From Polaribacter marinaquae (lineage in GTDB: Bacteria; Bacteroidota; Bacteroidia; Flavobacteriales; Flavobacteriaceae): DNA of 64,000 nucleotides. This document shows, piece after piece, positions 55,901 through 63,315 of the stretch. The stretch lies in the NCBI RefSeq assembly GCF_038019025.1, contig NZ_CP150496.1:2496001-2560000 (forward strand), in the 5' to 3' direction. The position numbers and the translations under genes were made by a program. The notes beneath the pieces were generated by a model. The model ran no database searches, had not been told where the DNA came from, and saw only the letters and a program-made list of their open reading frames with translations. Each line of letters opens with the position of its first letter. The first letter of the stretch is position 1.

Positions 55901-56176
55901 GAAGAATTAGCCTTCTACTATGCAATTGCAGAAAATGAAAGTGCAAAAGAAGTGTTGGGTAATGAAGTTTTAAGAGAGTTAGCTGTCCATTTATCGGAAG
56001 TTGTAAAAAACAATGCAACAATAGATTGGACAATTAAAGAAAGTGTTCGTGCCAAATTGAAAGTAATGGTAAAAAGAGCACTAAGAAAATTTGGCTATCC
56101 ACCAGACCTTCAAAAATTAGCAACAGATACCGTATTAAAACAAGCTGAATTATTAGCAAATCATTGGACTAAATAG
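52952..56176 (+). CDS. hsdR: Type I restriction endonuclease subunit HsdR
   Basis: 1074 aa. The nuclease domain has the PD-(D/E)xK motif [20 protein letters not shown]. The SF2 translocase has [19 protein letters not shown] (Walker A), [13 protein letters not shown] (DEAH), [16 protein letters not shown] (motif III) and, near the end of the helicase, [24 protein letters not shown] (motif VI). The length is normal. With the HsdM-S fusion it forms a complete RM system, a plausible defence or addiction cargo for the element. Confidence 0.96.
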   Translation: [1074 protein letters not shown]

Positions 56177-56181
56177 TCCCC

Positions 56182-56235
56182 ACAACACAAAACCCAGTTT
56201 TTTCGTACCTCAAAATCCTCTGTTTTTTGTGTTGT
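56182..56235 (+). terminator. Hairpin after hsdR, possible terminator
   Basis: ACAACACAAAA (56182-56192) pairs with TTTTGTGTTGT (56225-56235), with an inner CAG/CTG pair. There is no T run after it, so the terminator call is moderate. Confidence 0.5.
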
Positions 56236-57199
56236 TCCGCGCGCCACCGCATAGTTAGTTTTATGTCATAATACTTGTACCCAACGCTATAATGGCACAT
56301 TGCTTGTTTTATTTAAACGTATCTATTTTTCTTAATTGGTACAATAAAAAAGCAAAGAGCCATTGCCTACGCTCAAACAACTATTACGCCAAAAAACCAA
56401 CCCAAAGCTATGTTACATAATAGAAGTTATAGTAGCAAAAACCTTTTCATTGGTACGCTACGCTAAGTTTTTATGTTTTGGTAGCTATAACTGCTATTAT
56501 GTAAAATATCCGCTCATCCAACGCGCACTTCCTTACATATAACAACATTTTGAACTAACAATGAACATTCCTAGGTTCTTGCATTGTTTTTATAAGTGCT
56601 TTTTTAGTTTCATTTCAACAAGACTTTTAATTTTGAAGTTGGGGTTTATATAAGATAATTTGTAAAGCACCTATAAAATCAAAAAATCCAAATAAGAGTA
56701 TTACCATTCATTTGTCAATAACATTAGTACAATAAAAGAAAAGGAAGTAAAACAAATAAAGGGCAATACACTTATTTCCGCTACTGCCAGCGCACTACGT
56801 ACTTTAATATTGTTTTTATTTCTTATCTCATTCCATTGCACAAAACCATCGTTAAGTCCAAGTATTCCTTATCTCAAGTCTTTGTTTATTCCATTTCACT
56901 AAGAAATAAAAATGTCCTAACATCATATTTAGAACTATAAAAAAATAAAAAAGATAGCAAATATAAGTGCCTTGCTACAGCCAACGCTAAAAGCCTGTAA
57001 AGGTCAAGCCCTACGGGTTTTGAATAAAACTTTTTTCACAATATTTCTTCTTTTTCATTAAACATTTTAACTCAAAAAACTTTTATCCAAAAACCTTGAC
57101 AGTCTTATCCAAGGCACTTTTAGATAGCACATCTTTTTTCTTTCTTTTCCAAAAATAATGGCGCGAAGCGTAGCGAAGCAAATTTTTAATTGGATAGCT
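56236..57199. other. Non-coding 1-kb interval inside the element
   Basis: No credible ORF on either strand. It holds a long inverted repeat (56413-56504) and GC-richer patches (56236-56260, 57160-57180) that break the AT-rich background. It could hold a transfer or replication site, but no relaxase gene is present to support an oriT. Confidence 0.5.
56413..56504. repeat. 20-bp inverted repeat with 52-bp spacer
   Basis: TTACATAATAGAAGTTATAG (56413-56432) and CTATAACTGCTATTATGTAA (56485-56504) are complementary at 19 of 20 positions; CAAAA/TTTTG extends the pairing inward. Confidence 0.75.
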
Positions 57200-57640
57200 A
57201 TGTCAACTTTTGAACTGAAAACACACCGAAGCGGAAGAGCTTACTCGAAACCTCATTTTTTTATACTAAATAAAGGTCTAAACAGCGGAAAACCGCTTTC
57301 AAATCCTTGTCCTAACTGTTTTGTAGTGAAAACTGCAACCGAAAAAGAAAAAAACACGCTGTTTCATTTATCTATGATGCTACAAATAGGCGGTTTTTAC
57401 GCTTATTATTTAAAAGGTAGTGTTATTCCGTTTATTTCAATAGATGATTGCAGAAAAACGCTTAAAAGCAGTTTAAAATCAAATAGTAATGCAGGCGATT
57501 TAATACAGAAACATATTAAAGCGGTTGAGGTTATTAGTAAAAAAGAAAAAGAGTTACAAAATGTCATTGATAAAATGGCAGTTTTAAAGGTTGCATATAT
57601 CCGAAATTGTTTCAATCTAATGCAAACGAAAGAAGTCTAA
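57200..57640 (+). CDS. DUF6943-like protein of the integrative element
   Basis: 146 aa from the ATG at 57200 (MSTFELKTHRSGRAYSKPHF); an upstream in-frame codon adds non-conserved residues. Central segments are NSGKPLSNPCPNCFVV, LQIGGFYAYYLKGSVIPFIS and DDCRKTLKSSLKSN. It is small, basic and cytoplasmic. Proteins like it recur near DUF6266 genes in flavobacterial elements and are listed, as I recall, under DUF6943. Function unknown. Confidence 0.65.
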   Translation: MSTFELKTHRSGRAYSKPHFFILNKGLNSGKPLSNPCPNCFVVKTATEKEKNTLFHLSMMLQIGGFYAYYLKGSVIPFISIDDCRKTLKSSLKSNSNAGDLIQKHIKAVEVISKKEKELQNVIDKMAVLKVAYIRNCFNLMQTKEV

Positions 57641-57777
57641 TGCAAAGGCATCACAACGCACTAAAACAGTAACAGAATGGCATAATTTTCGTTATATTAG
57701 AAGAGTAAACAAAGTTTAAAAGCAATATTAAGTCCGTACCAAATCCGAACGTGTATTAATTTTAAATATTTATAGTT

Positions 57778-58419
57778 ATGGGGAAAATATCCCAAGGAAT
57801 TTTAGGAGGGTTATCAGGAAAAGTAGGTAACGTAATTGGTGGTAGTTGGAAAGGTATTGACTACATCAGAATTAAGCCATCAAGTGTGGCGAATCCTCGA
57901 ACAGAGGGGCAAGTCAATCAGCGTAATAAATTTACTGTTACATTGGAGTATTTACAACCGAACAAAGAGTTCTTGAAAGTCGGTTACAAGTCATTTGCGA
58001 CAAAGAAAACAGAATTTAATGCTGCAATGTCTTATGTGTTGAATAATGCAGTAGGAGGTACTGCGCCAAACTTTACGGTAGATTATTCTAACGCTCTATT
58101 AAGTAGAGGTTCATTATCTGGAGCATTAAATGCAACTACAGATTTAGCAACAGCAGGACAAGTTTCTTTTGCTTGGGATGATAACTCATTAGAGGGTAAT
58201 GCAAATACAACTGATAAAGCAATGGTTTTAGTTTACAATCCAAGTAAAAAAGAATCAATGTATATTTTAGATGGGGCAATTAGAACTGCAGGTTCTCAAA
58301 CAGTAACACTACCAGGAACTTATGCAGGCGATACAGTAGAGCTGTTTATTGCGTTTGTTTCCGCTGATGGTACACAAGTATCAAACAGTTTGTATTTAGG
58401 CTCTGGTACGGCAGCTTAA
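57778..58419 (+). CDS. DUF6266 family protein
   Basis: 213 aa. The family start GKISQGILGGLSGKVGNVIG, then GGSWKGIDYIRIKPSSVANP and RTEGQVNQRNKF, is highly recognisable. The rest is beta-rich with Ig-like periodicity (LATAGQVSFAWDDNSLEGNA, AGDTVELFIAFVSADGTQVS). There is no signal peptide. It occurs widely in Bacteroidota mobile elements. Function unknown. It is the last gene of the element, before a strong terminator. Confidence 0.9.
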   Translation: MGKISQGILGGLSGKVGNVIGGSWKGIDYIRIKPSSVANPRTEGQVNQRNKFTVTLEYLQPNKEFLKVGYKSFATKKTEFNAAMSYVLNNAVGGTAPNFTVDYSNALLSRGSLSGALNATTDLATAGQVSFAWDDNSLEGNANTTDKAMVLVYNPSKKESMYILDGAIRTAGSQTVTLPGTYAGDTVELFIAFVSADGTQVSNSLYLGSGTAA

Positions 58420-58448
58420 TAACTTTAAGCGTAAATACATACAAAAAG

Positions 58449-58481
58449 AAACCGTTACAATATATTTGTAACGGTTTTTTT
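58449..58481 (+). terminator. Strong Rho-independent terminator after the DUF6266 gene
   Basis: AAACCGTTACAA (58449-58460) pairs perfectly with 58466-58477 around a 5-nt loop, followed by TTTT. Confidence 0.95.
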
Positions 58482-58528
58482 ATGCTTTTAGATCACTATT
58501 TCTACTTCTCAAATTTATAGTTTAAAAA

Positions 58529-58547
58529 GTTGTACCTATGTTGTACC
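58529..58547 (+). promoter_or_regulatory. Paired GTTGTACC repeats, likely integrase arm sites (right)
   Basis: GTTGTACC at 58529-58536 and 58540-58547, same orientation as the left pair and 11 bp apart, about 65-80 bp from the right boundary. Confidence 0.5.
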
Positions 58548-58608
58548 TCTTTTAATTTGTTTCTAAATAAGTCAATAAAATCAACACATACAGAGTTTTA
58601 TCTACACA

Positions 58609-58618
58609 ACACGGTGTT
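58609..58618. other. attR of the integrative element
   Basis: ACACGGTGTT, matching attL at 43790-43799. It is followed by GTACAAAG, the start of the next cassette. Confidence 0.75.
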
Positions 58619-58631
58619 GTACAAAGTTTTT

Positions 58632-59246
58632 TTATTTTATTCGATTGTATGTATATCCAGAAGGATGACTAATATTTCCAGTTCTACTTTCTCCACCATT
58701 ATCTATTTTTCCATAATTTAGAATTGTTAAATTGCTTTTTGTAGAATCAATATTATAATTCCAAATTTCATTATTTGAATGTAAAAAGTCAGAATAACTT
58801 GGGAAATAATTCATTAATTCACAAAATTTTATTTTCAAACTGATATTAGGATCGTTTGCTTTTAAATTTTGTTTACTTGTGTAATAAAAAATAGAATCTT
58901 TAGTTATACGTAAAAATTTTCCAAGTTTTTCATAGTGTTTTTTATCTTTCTCACTTTTTATTTTACTTAATATCTTTATTTTCCAATTTCCTTCTATATT
59001 TCTAATTAACTTTTTCCTTAAAGTAGATTTTAAAGAGTCAGATAATTTCAAAGATTTTTTTCCTGTTTTACTTTCAGGAAGCAATTCATATGCAAACCTG
59101 TAAGAAGAAAAAGCTCTATTTATTTGACGTTCATTTAATTCCATTTCAGCCTTCTTATACCAATTATTTTGTGCTTCAGCATCCTTTTTTTCTTGAGCAA
59201 TAATTAAAATCGGAATTAGGAAAATTATCAGAAGTAGCTTTTTCAT
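58632..59246 (-). CDS. Secreted protein of unknown function, cassette gene
   Basis: 204 aa from the ATG at 59246 (MKKLLLIIFLIPILIIAQEK, a Sec signal peptide). An upstream TTG would start inside the repeat and is rejected. The mature part is helical and charged (KAEMELNERQINRAFSSYRF, ESKTGKKSLKLSDSLK), then beta-rich (GNWKIKILSKIKSEKDKKHY). No family is recognised. It is bounded by GTTGTACAAA at 58617-58626 and TTTGTACAAC ending at 59259, exact reverse complements. Confidence 0.72.
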   Translation of the reverse strand: MKKLLLIIFLIPILIIAQEKKDAEAQNNWYKKAEMELNERQINRAFSSYRFAYELLPESKTGKKSLKLSDSLKSTLRKKLIRNIEGNWKIKILSKIKSEKDKKHYEKLGKFLRITKDSIFYYTSKQNLKANDPNISLKIKFCELMNYFPSYSDFLHSNNEIWNYNIDSTKSNLTILNYGKIDNGGESRTGNISHPSGYTYNRIK

Positions 59247-59256
59247 AATTTTGTAC

Positions 59257-59383
59257 AACGTGTTTGTGTTATGGAAAGTTGCGTTTAAAGTGAACGGCTA
59301 TTTTCCGAAGGAAAATAGAAGTTTACAAAAATGCGACTAACTTTGATTAAGCTAAAATTAAGCAATTTTTTTTACACGGTGTT
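59257..59383. repeat. Cassette repeat R5 (attC-like)
   Basis: 127 bp. Left end GTAC-AAC, central CTATTTTCCGAAGGAAAATAG (59298-59318), right end TACACGGTGTT-AGCT. Nearly identical to R4. Confidence 0.88.
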
Positions 59384-59411
59384 AGCTGACGTTTTTTAAT
59401 TCGGTTTAGTT

Positions 59412-59876
59412 TTATTCCGATTTTGCTGGATTTTTTCCCCAATCACACCAAAAGTTAAACTTTTTTTCAGTTAATTTTTCTTTCAAATTTTTATTCATTT
59501 CTATAATTATAAGATTTTCGTGAGTATTTGTTGCAAAAAATTCTTTTCCATTTTTCACAAAACTCATATCTTCATAATTATAACCATTCCAATCTCCGTA
59601 TTTTTTTGATTTGATAAATTCCTTTAATTCATCTGATAATTTATATCTGACAAAATAATTTCCATTAGAGTAAATTTTTTCACCCCTTTTGTTTTTTTCT
59701 ACTAAAAATTCAGAAAGAGATTCAATTTCAAGTGTAATTTCTTGATTTGTATAAAGTACATTGAATTCAACAAATTCAGCCTTTTCAAGAGCATAATCAA
59801 GTAAATATTGCCACTTTTCTTCTTCTCCATATTTCAATGAATCGTCACAATAGTATCTGTTTTCGGTGTTGCTCAT
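59412..59876 (-). CDS. Small cytoplasmic protein of unknown function, cassette gene
   Basis: 154 aa, no signal peptide. Rich in E, K, N and aromatic residues (EEKWQYLLDYALEKAEFVEF, KKYGDWNGYNYEDMSFVKNG, FNFWCDWGKNPAKSE). I recognise no family; the fold could be an SMI1-like or immunity-type small domain, but nothing fixes this. It is bounded by GTTAGCTGAC on the left and GACAGCTAAC on the right, matching at 9 of 10. Confidence 0.72.
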   Translation of the reverse strand: MSNTENRYYCDDSLKYGEEEKWQYLLDYALEKAEFVEFNVLYTNQEITLEIESLSEFLVEKNKRGEKIYSNGNYFVRYKLSDELKEFIKSKKYGDWNGYNYEDMSFVKNGKEFFATNTHENLIIIEMNKNLKEKLTEKKFNFWCDWGKNPAKSE

Positions 59877-59887
59877 AAATGACAGCT

Positions 59888-60092
59888 AACGTGATTGTAT
59901 AAGATTAGTTGCGTGAAAATATGTTTAAATTTTCGGATTAAGAAATAAGCTATTAAAGCTGTTTTATCCTTATAAAATCGGGTTGAAAACCTGAAATCTA
60001 AAAATCATAACAAAACTGCTTTAATAGTGGTTTTCCAAATACAAAACGACCAATGGGGTAGCCTTGAGCAGCAATTAATTTTATACGGTGTT
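59888..60092. repeat. Cassette repeat R6 (attC-like, longer variant)
   Basis: 205 bp. Left end AGCT-AAC-GTGATTGTATAAG, right end AGCAGCAATTAATTTTATACGGTGTT-ACCT. The outer parts match the other repeats, but the centre is a different sequence without the GAAAATCC palindrome. Confidence 0.75.
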
Positions 60093-60131
60093 ACCTGCAG
60101 GCTTTATTCCCCTAATTAGTAACAGTTGTTG

Positions 60132-60638
60132 TTATTTTTCTGTTCCTTCTTTATTTAGGCTTAAAAATTTTAAACCTAGAGCCAAAAGCACAATTGAAGC
60201 AGGGAGTATTATTAATTCCCATTTAAGGTTGTCAATATTCACAAATACTACTTCAAGAAATTTTACAAATAGAATAATCACAATGACTTCGGCAAGTACA
60301 TTTTTTAAATGTCCGATGTTTGGGGTTCTAATCCATTTTAAAACACCATTTCCATCATCAAATTTTTTGTTAGATATGAATAAAGTATATACTCCATGGG
60401 CAAAAATGAAAAGCACCAAAGCAATCAAGAAAGTGTCTAAAGATTTAATAAGATAAGTTGTTGCTATATCTGCAGTATGTAAATGGGCTTTGTCTTTTGG
60501 AATGTAATCGAATAGCACAACTCTAAAAGCGTTGATGGTTTTTAAGGCTCCAACGACAAAAAGTAGAAGCGAACCAAGTAGAGAGCCTATAATTGCTATC
60601 CAGCTGATATATCGGAATAGATAGAATGTTTTTTTCAT
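60132..60638 (-). CDS. UPF0114 (YqhA-like) membrane protein
   Basis: 168 aa with three to four membrane helices (YISWIAIIGSLLGSLLLFVV, SLDTFLIALVLFIFAHGVYT, VLAEVIVIILFVKFLEVVFV). LKWIRTPNIGHLKNVLAEV with the preceding Lys/Asp-rich loop is typical of UPF0114. Function unknown. It is the promoter-distal gene of a minus-strand set with aldehyde dehydrogenase, but a terminator lies between them, so it may have its own promoter. Confidence 0.88.
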   Translation of the reverse strand: MKKTFYLFRYISWIAIIGSLLGSLLLFVVGALKTINAFRVVLFDYIPKDKAHLHTADIATTYLIKSLDTFLIALVLFIFAHGVYTLFISNKKFDDGNGVLKWIRTPNIGHLKNVLAEVIVIILFVKFLEVVFVNIDNLKWELIILPASIVLLALGLKFLSLNKEGTEK

Positions 60639-60683
60639 AATATAAATGAGTTTTAGAGCTATTACAGCTGCTTTACTAAAAAT

Positions 60684-60710
60684 TAAAACCCCGGAATTTC
60701 CGGGGTTTTA
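60684..60710 (-). terminator. Bidirectional terminator after the aldehyde dehydrogenase gene
   Basis: TAAAACCCCGG (60684-60694) pairs perfectly with CCGGGGTTTTA (60700-60710) around a 5-nt loop, with A/T runs on both sides. Confidence 0.92.
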
Positions 60711-60733
60711 TTAAAACTAAATAGAGGTTTCAA

Positions 60734-62236
60734 TTAAAAGAATCCCATTGGTTTCTTGTCGTAAGATATCAACATGTTTTTTACAACACGGTAATGATCT
60801 AATGCCATTTTATGGTTTTCACGACCAAATCCTGATTCCTTAACACCACCAAATGGAGCGTGAGCAGGATAGGTATGGTATTGGTTTACCCAAACTCTAC
60901 CTGCTTGAATAGATCTAGGAACTTGGAATAATTCGTGTGCATCACGAGACCAAACACCTGCACCTAATCCGTAAGGCGTATCGTTAGCAATAGCAATAGC
61001 TTCCTCGGTAGAACTGAATGTAGTTAAGGCTACAACTGGGCCAAAAATTTCTTCTTGGAATACACGCATATTGTTATCACCCTTTAAAACGGTAGGCTGG
61101 ATGTAGTATCCTTCAGAAAGTGCGCCTTCGTAATTACCAGCGTCACCACCAGCTAATACCGTTGCACCTTCTTCTTTACCAATATTGATATATCCTAAAA
61201 TCTTCTCGTATTGTGCTTTAGATACTTGAGAACCAATCATCGTTTCAGGATCTAATGGGTCCCCAGTTTTAACATCTTTTAAACGTGCTTGCATTCTTTC
61301 GATAAAAAGGTCTGCAATATCTTCATGGACAAGAATACGTGATGGTGATGTACAGATTTCTCCTTGGTTAAGTGCGAACATTAACGCGCCTTCAATAGCC
61401 TTGTCGAAAAACTCATCATCTTGTTCTGCAACAGATGGGAAGAAAATGTTTGGAGATTTTCCACCTAATTCCATAGTTACTGGAATAATGTTTTCTGCAG
61501 CATTGTGCAATACTTTACGTCCTGTTTCGGTAGAGCCAGTAAATGAAAGTTTTGCAATACGTTTAGATGTTGCTAAAGCTTGTCCAGCTTCTGCGCCGAA
61601 ACCAGTTACGATGTTTAATACACCTGCAGGTAAAATGTCGCCTATAAGTTCCATTAACGCCATAACACTGGTAGGAGTTTGTTCTGCCGGCTTAACAACC
61701 GCTGTACAACCTGCAGCTAAAGCTGGAGCAATTTTCCATGCTAGCATTAACATTGGGAAGTTCCAAGGAATAATTTCTCCAACAACACCTATAGGTTCGT
61801 GCAATACAATACTTACCGTGTCTTTGTCGTGTTCTGAAACACTTCCTTCGTCTGCACGGATAACACCTGCGAAATAACGAAAGTGATCAATACAATAAGG
61901 AATATCAGCTGCACGAGACTCACGAATTGGTTTCCCATTATCGATTGTTTCCAAAGTTGCCAAGTACTCGAAGTTGTCTTCCATTACTTGTGCAATTTTT
62001 AAAAGCATATTGCTACGCTCGGTTGCTGAAGATGTGCTCCAAGACGGGAATGCTTCGTGTGCTGCATCTAAAGCAAGATCTACATCTTCTTGGGTTGAAC
62101 GTGCTGCTTGGGTAAATACTTTTCCATCTACAGGAGATACGTTGTCAAAATACTGACCCTTTACAGGTGCCACGAATTTTCCTCCAATAAAGTTCCCGTA
62201 TCTTTCTTTGAATACAGGTTTTTTTACATTTGCCAT
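60734..62236 (-). CDS. NAD-dependent aldehyde dehydrogenase
   Basis: 500 aa, full-length ALDH. NAD fold: [47 protein letters not shown]; general base [14 protein letters not shown] (Glu); nucleophile [11 protein letters not shown] (Cys); [10 protein letters not shown] and the C-terminal [14 protein letters not shown]. It is closest in pattern to acetaldehyde dehydrogenases of the ExaC/AldB/AcoD group. Base composition is clearly richer in G and C than its neighbours, which suggests transfer or high expression. It is probably controlled by the AraC protein encoded just upstream. Confidence 0.96.
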   Translation of the reverse strand: MANVKKPVFKERYGNFIGGKFVAPVKGQYFDNVSPVDGKVFTQAARSTQEDVDLALDAAHEAFPSWSTSSATERSNMLLKIAQVMEDNFEYLATLETIDNGKPIRESRAADIPYCIDHFRYFAGVIRADEGSVSEHDKDTVSIVLHEPIGVVGEIIPWNFPMLMLAWKIAPALAAGCTAVVKPAEQTPTSVMALMELIGDILPAGVLNIVTGFGAEAGQALATSKRIAKLSFTGSTETGRKVLHNAAENIIPVTMELGGKSPNIFFPSVAEQDDEFFDKAIEGALMFALNQGEICTSPSRILVHEDIADLFIERMQARLKDVKTGDPLDPETMIGSQVSKAQYEKILGYINIGKEEGATVLAGGDAGNYEGALSEGYYIQPTVLKGDNNMRVFQEEIFGPVVALTTFSSTEEAIAIANDTPYGLGAGVWSRDAHELFQVPRSIQAGRVWVNQYHTYPAHAPFGGVKESGFGRENHKMALDHYRVVKNMLISYDKKPMGFF

Positions 62237-62302
62237 AATTATTTGTTTAAGTTATTTTTCTGAATTTGTACTTGCTTTAAACAAGCGTTTGTAATTACAG
62301 TG

Positions 62303-62361
62303 CAAATGTATGGCGAGTGTTCACTTTTTAACTTATTGAAACAGCTCAATAACTTATGAAA
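62303..62361 (-). promoter_or_regulatory. Aldehyde dehydrogenase promoter with AraC-type operator
   Basis: On the minus strand TACATTTG (62310-62303) is a TAnnTTTG -7 element. Upstream are two direct repeats, AACTTATTGAAA (62330-62341) and AACTTATGAAAA (from 62351), 21 bp apart, the spacing usual for AraC operators; the inner one overlaps the -33 position. A palindrome TTATTGA/TCAATAA (62333-62352) is also present. Confidence 0.55.
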
Positions 62362-62455
62362 AAAGGTCAAAGTGTATTTTAGAAGAGTAACAGCTGAGTA
62401 GTACTATATTTACTTTGTTGATTTTAAGATGGTTAGTGTGATTGGTTGATTTTTA

Positions 62456-63289
62456 TTAAATATCCTTTGGGCTTTTTCCGAACTTATTTTTGAAGGCTGT
62501 GCTGAAGTTGGAGAGGTTATTATAACCTATATCTAAATAGATATCAGAGGGTTTTAAAGATCCTTCTTGCAATAACTCCATTGCTTTTTGAAGGCGTTTA
62601 TCTTGAAGCCATTTTCCGGGTGCTTCATTGTATTCAGATGTAAAATGGCGCTTGAAGGTGGATAAGCTCATATTACATAAAAAGGCTATTTCTCCCAGCT
62701 TTAAATTGGAATACACATTACTTTCCACTGTCTTTTTAAAAGGAGAAACCTCTTTAGAAATTAAAGACTGTAAATAAATTTCAAAATTTTCTCCATATTT
62801 ATTTAATAGATAAAGCATAATTTCCTCAAACTTTATTGAAAGTAAATTTTCTGAAAATGATGAAGGCGCATTGCTTAAAGTGGATAATGAATTTAAGTAA
62901 GAAGAGATATAGGTATCATTTTCTATCACAAAATATGCTATCTCATCTTTATTCAGCAGTGTGTTTTTAGTGTGCTTTTTTAAAAACTCCAGTAGTTTCT
63001 CTTCCGAAAAAAATAACAGTTTACAATAATAGATCGCTTCTTTATCCAGTAATTCTGTCCATAACCAGTTCCCTTTTTTTAGCAATAAGGATTGGTCTTT
63101 ATTTACTGCTACGGAAGTGTCTGCAAAATGCACCTGTTTTTTACCAACTTGTAAAAAGCTAAACATATTCATGCTTAAATTCACCTTACTTTTAACAACG
63201 TCATTGGTCATTTTAAAATCATAAACGAACAAATCAGGACTTTCTTTTTTGTCCTGGATGTAGATTTCTGGTATGTTTTCTATTGGCAT
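62456..63289 (-). CDS. AraC family transcriptional regulator
   Basis: 277 aa. The N-terminal sensor part (about 1-160) is a cupin-like beta region. The C-terminal double HTH is LGEIAFLCNMSLSTFKRHFT, then DKRLQKAMELLQEGSLKPSD, and IYLDIGYNNLSNFSTAFKNK followed by FGKSPKDI. It lies upstream of, and in the same direction as, the aldehyde dehydrogenase gene (219 bp between), which carries a matching operator. The most likely role is an aldehyde- or alcohol-responsive activator (inference). Confidence 0.92.
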   Translation of the reverse strand: MPIENIPEIYIQDKKESPDLFVYDFKMTNDVVKSKVNLSMNMFSFLQVGKKQVHFADTSVAVNKDQSLLLKKGNWLWTELLDKEAIYYCKLLFFSEEKLLEFLKKHTKNTLLNKDEIAYFVIENDTYISSYLNSLSTLSNAPSSFSENLLSIKFEEIMLYLLNKYGENFEIYLQSLISKEVSPFKKTVESNVYSNLKLGEIAFLCNMSLSTFKRHFTSEYNEAPGKWLQDKRLQKAMELLQEGSLKPSDIYLDIGYNNLSNFSTAFKNKFGKSPKDI

Positions 63290-63315
63290 AAGGATTTTTT
63301 TTTCAGCTTGCAGGT

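Larger units (their letters stand above)
43800..58618. mobile_element. 14.8-kb integrative element with type I RM cargo
   Basis: Bounded by the 10-bp direct repeat ACACGGTGTT. It carries integrase, RteC-like, excisionase-like HTH, primase-helicase, DUF6371-like, HsdM-S, HsdR, DUF6943-like and DUF6266-like genes, all on the plus strand, opposite to the surrounding cassette genes. No relaxase, type IV secretion or phage structural gene is present, so it would move as an integrative or satellite-like element using helper functions (inference). Confidence 0.82.

Noticed and set aside
56236..57199. oriT in the element's non-coding stretch
   Set aside because: An inverted repeat exists, but there is no relaxase gene and no known nick-site sequence I can identify.
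43800..58618. Integrated prophage or conjugative element
   Set aside because: No capsid, tail, terminase, lysis, relaxase or type IV secretion genes are present.
58632..59258. TTG starts inside cassette repeats for the genes at 58632 and 42953
   Set aside because: Each has an ATG a few codons later that begins a normal signal peptide; the extra residues come from the repeat end.
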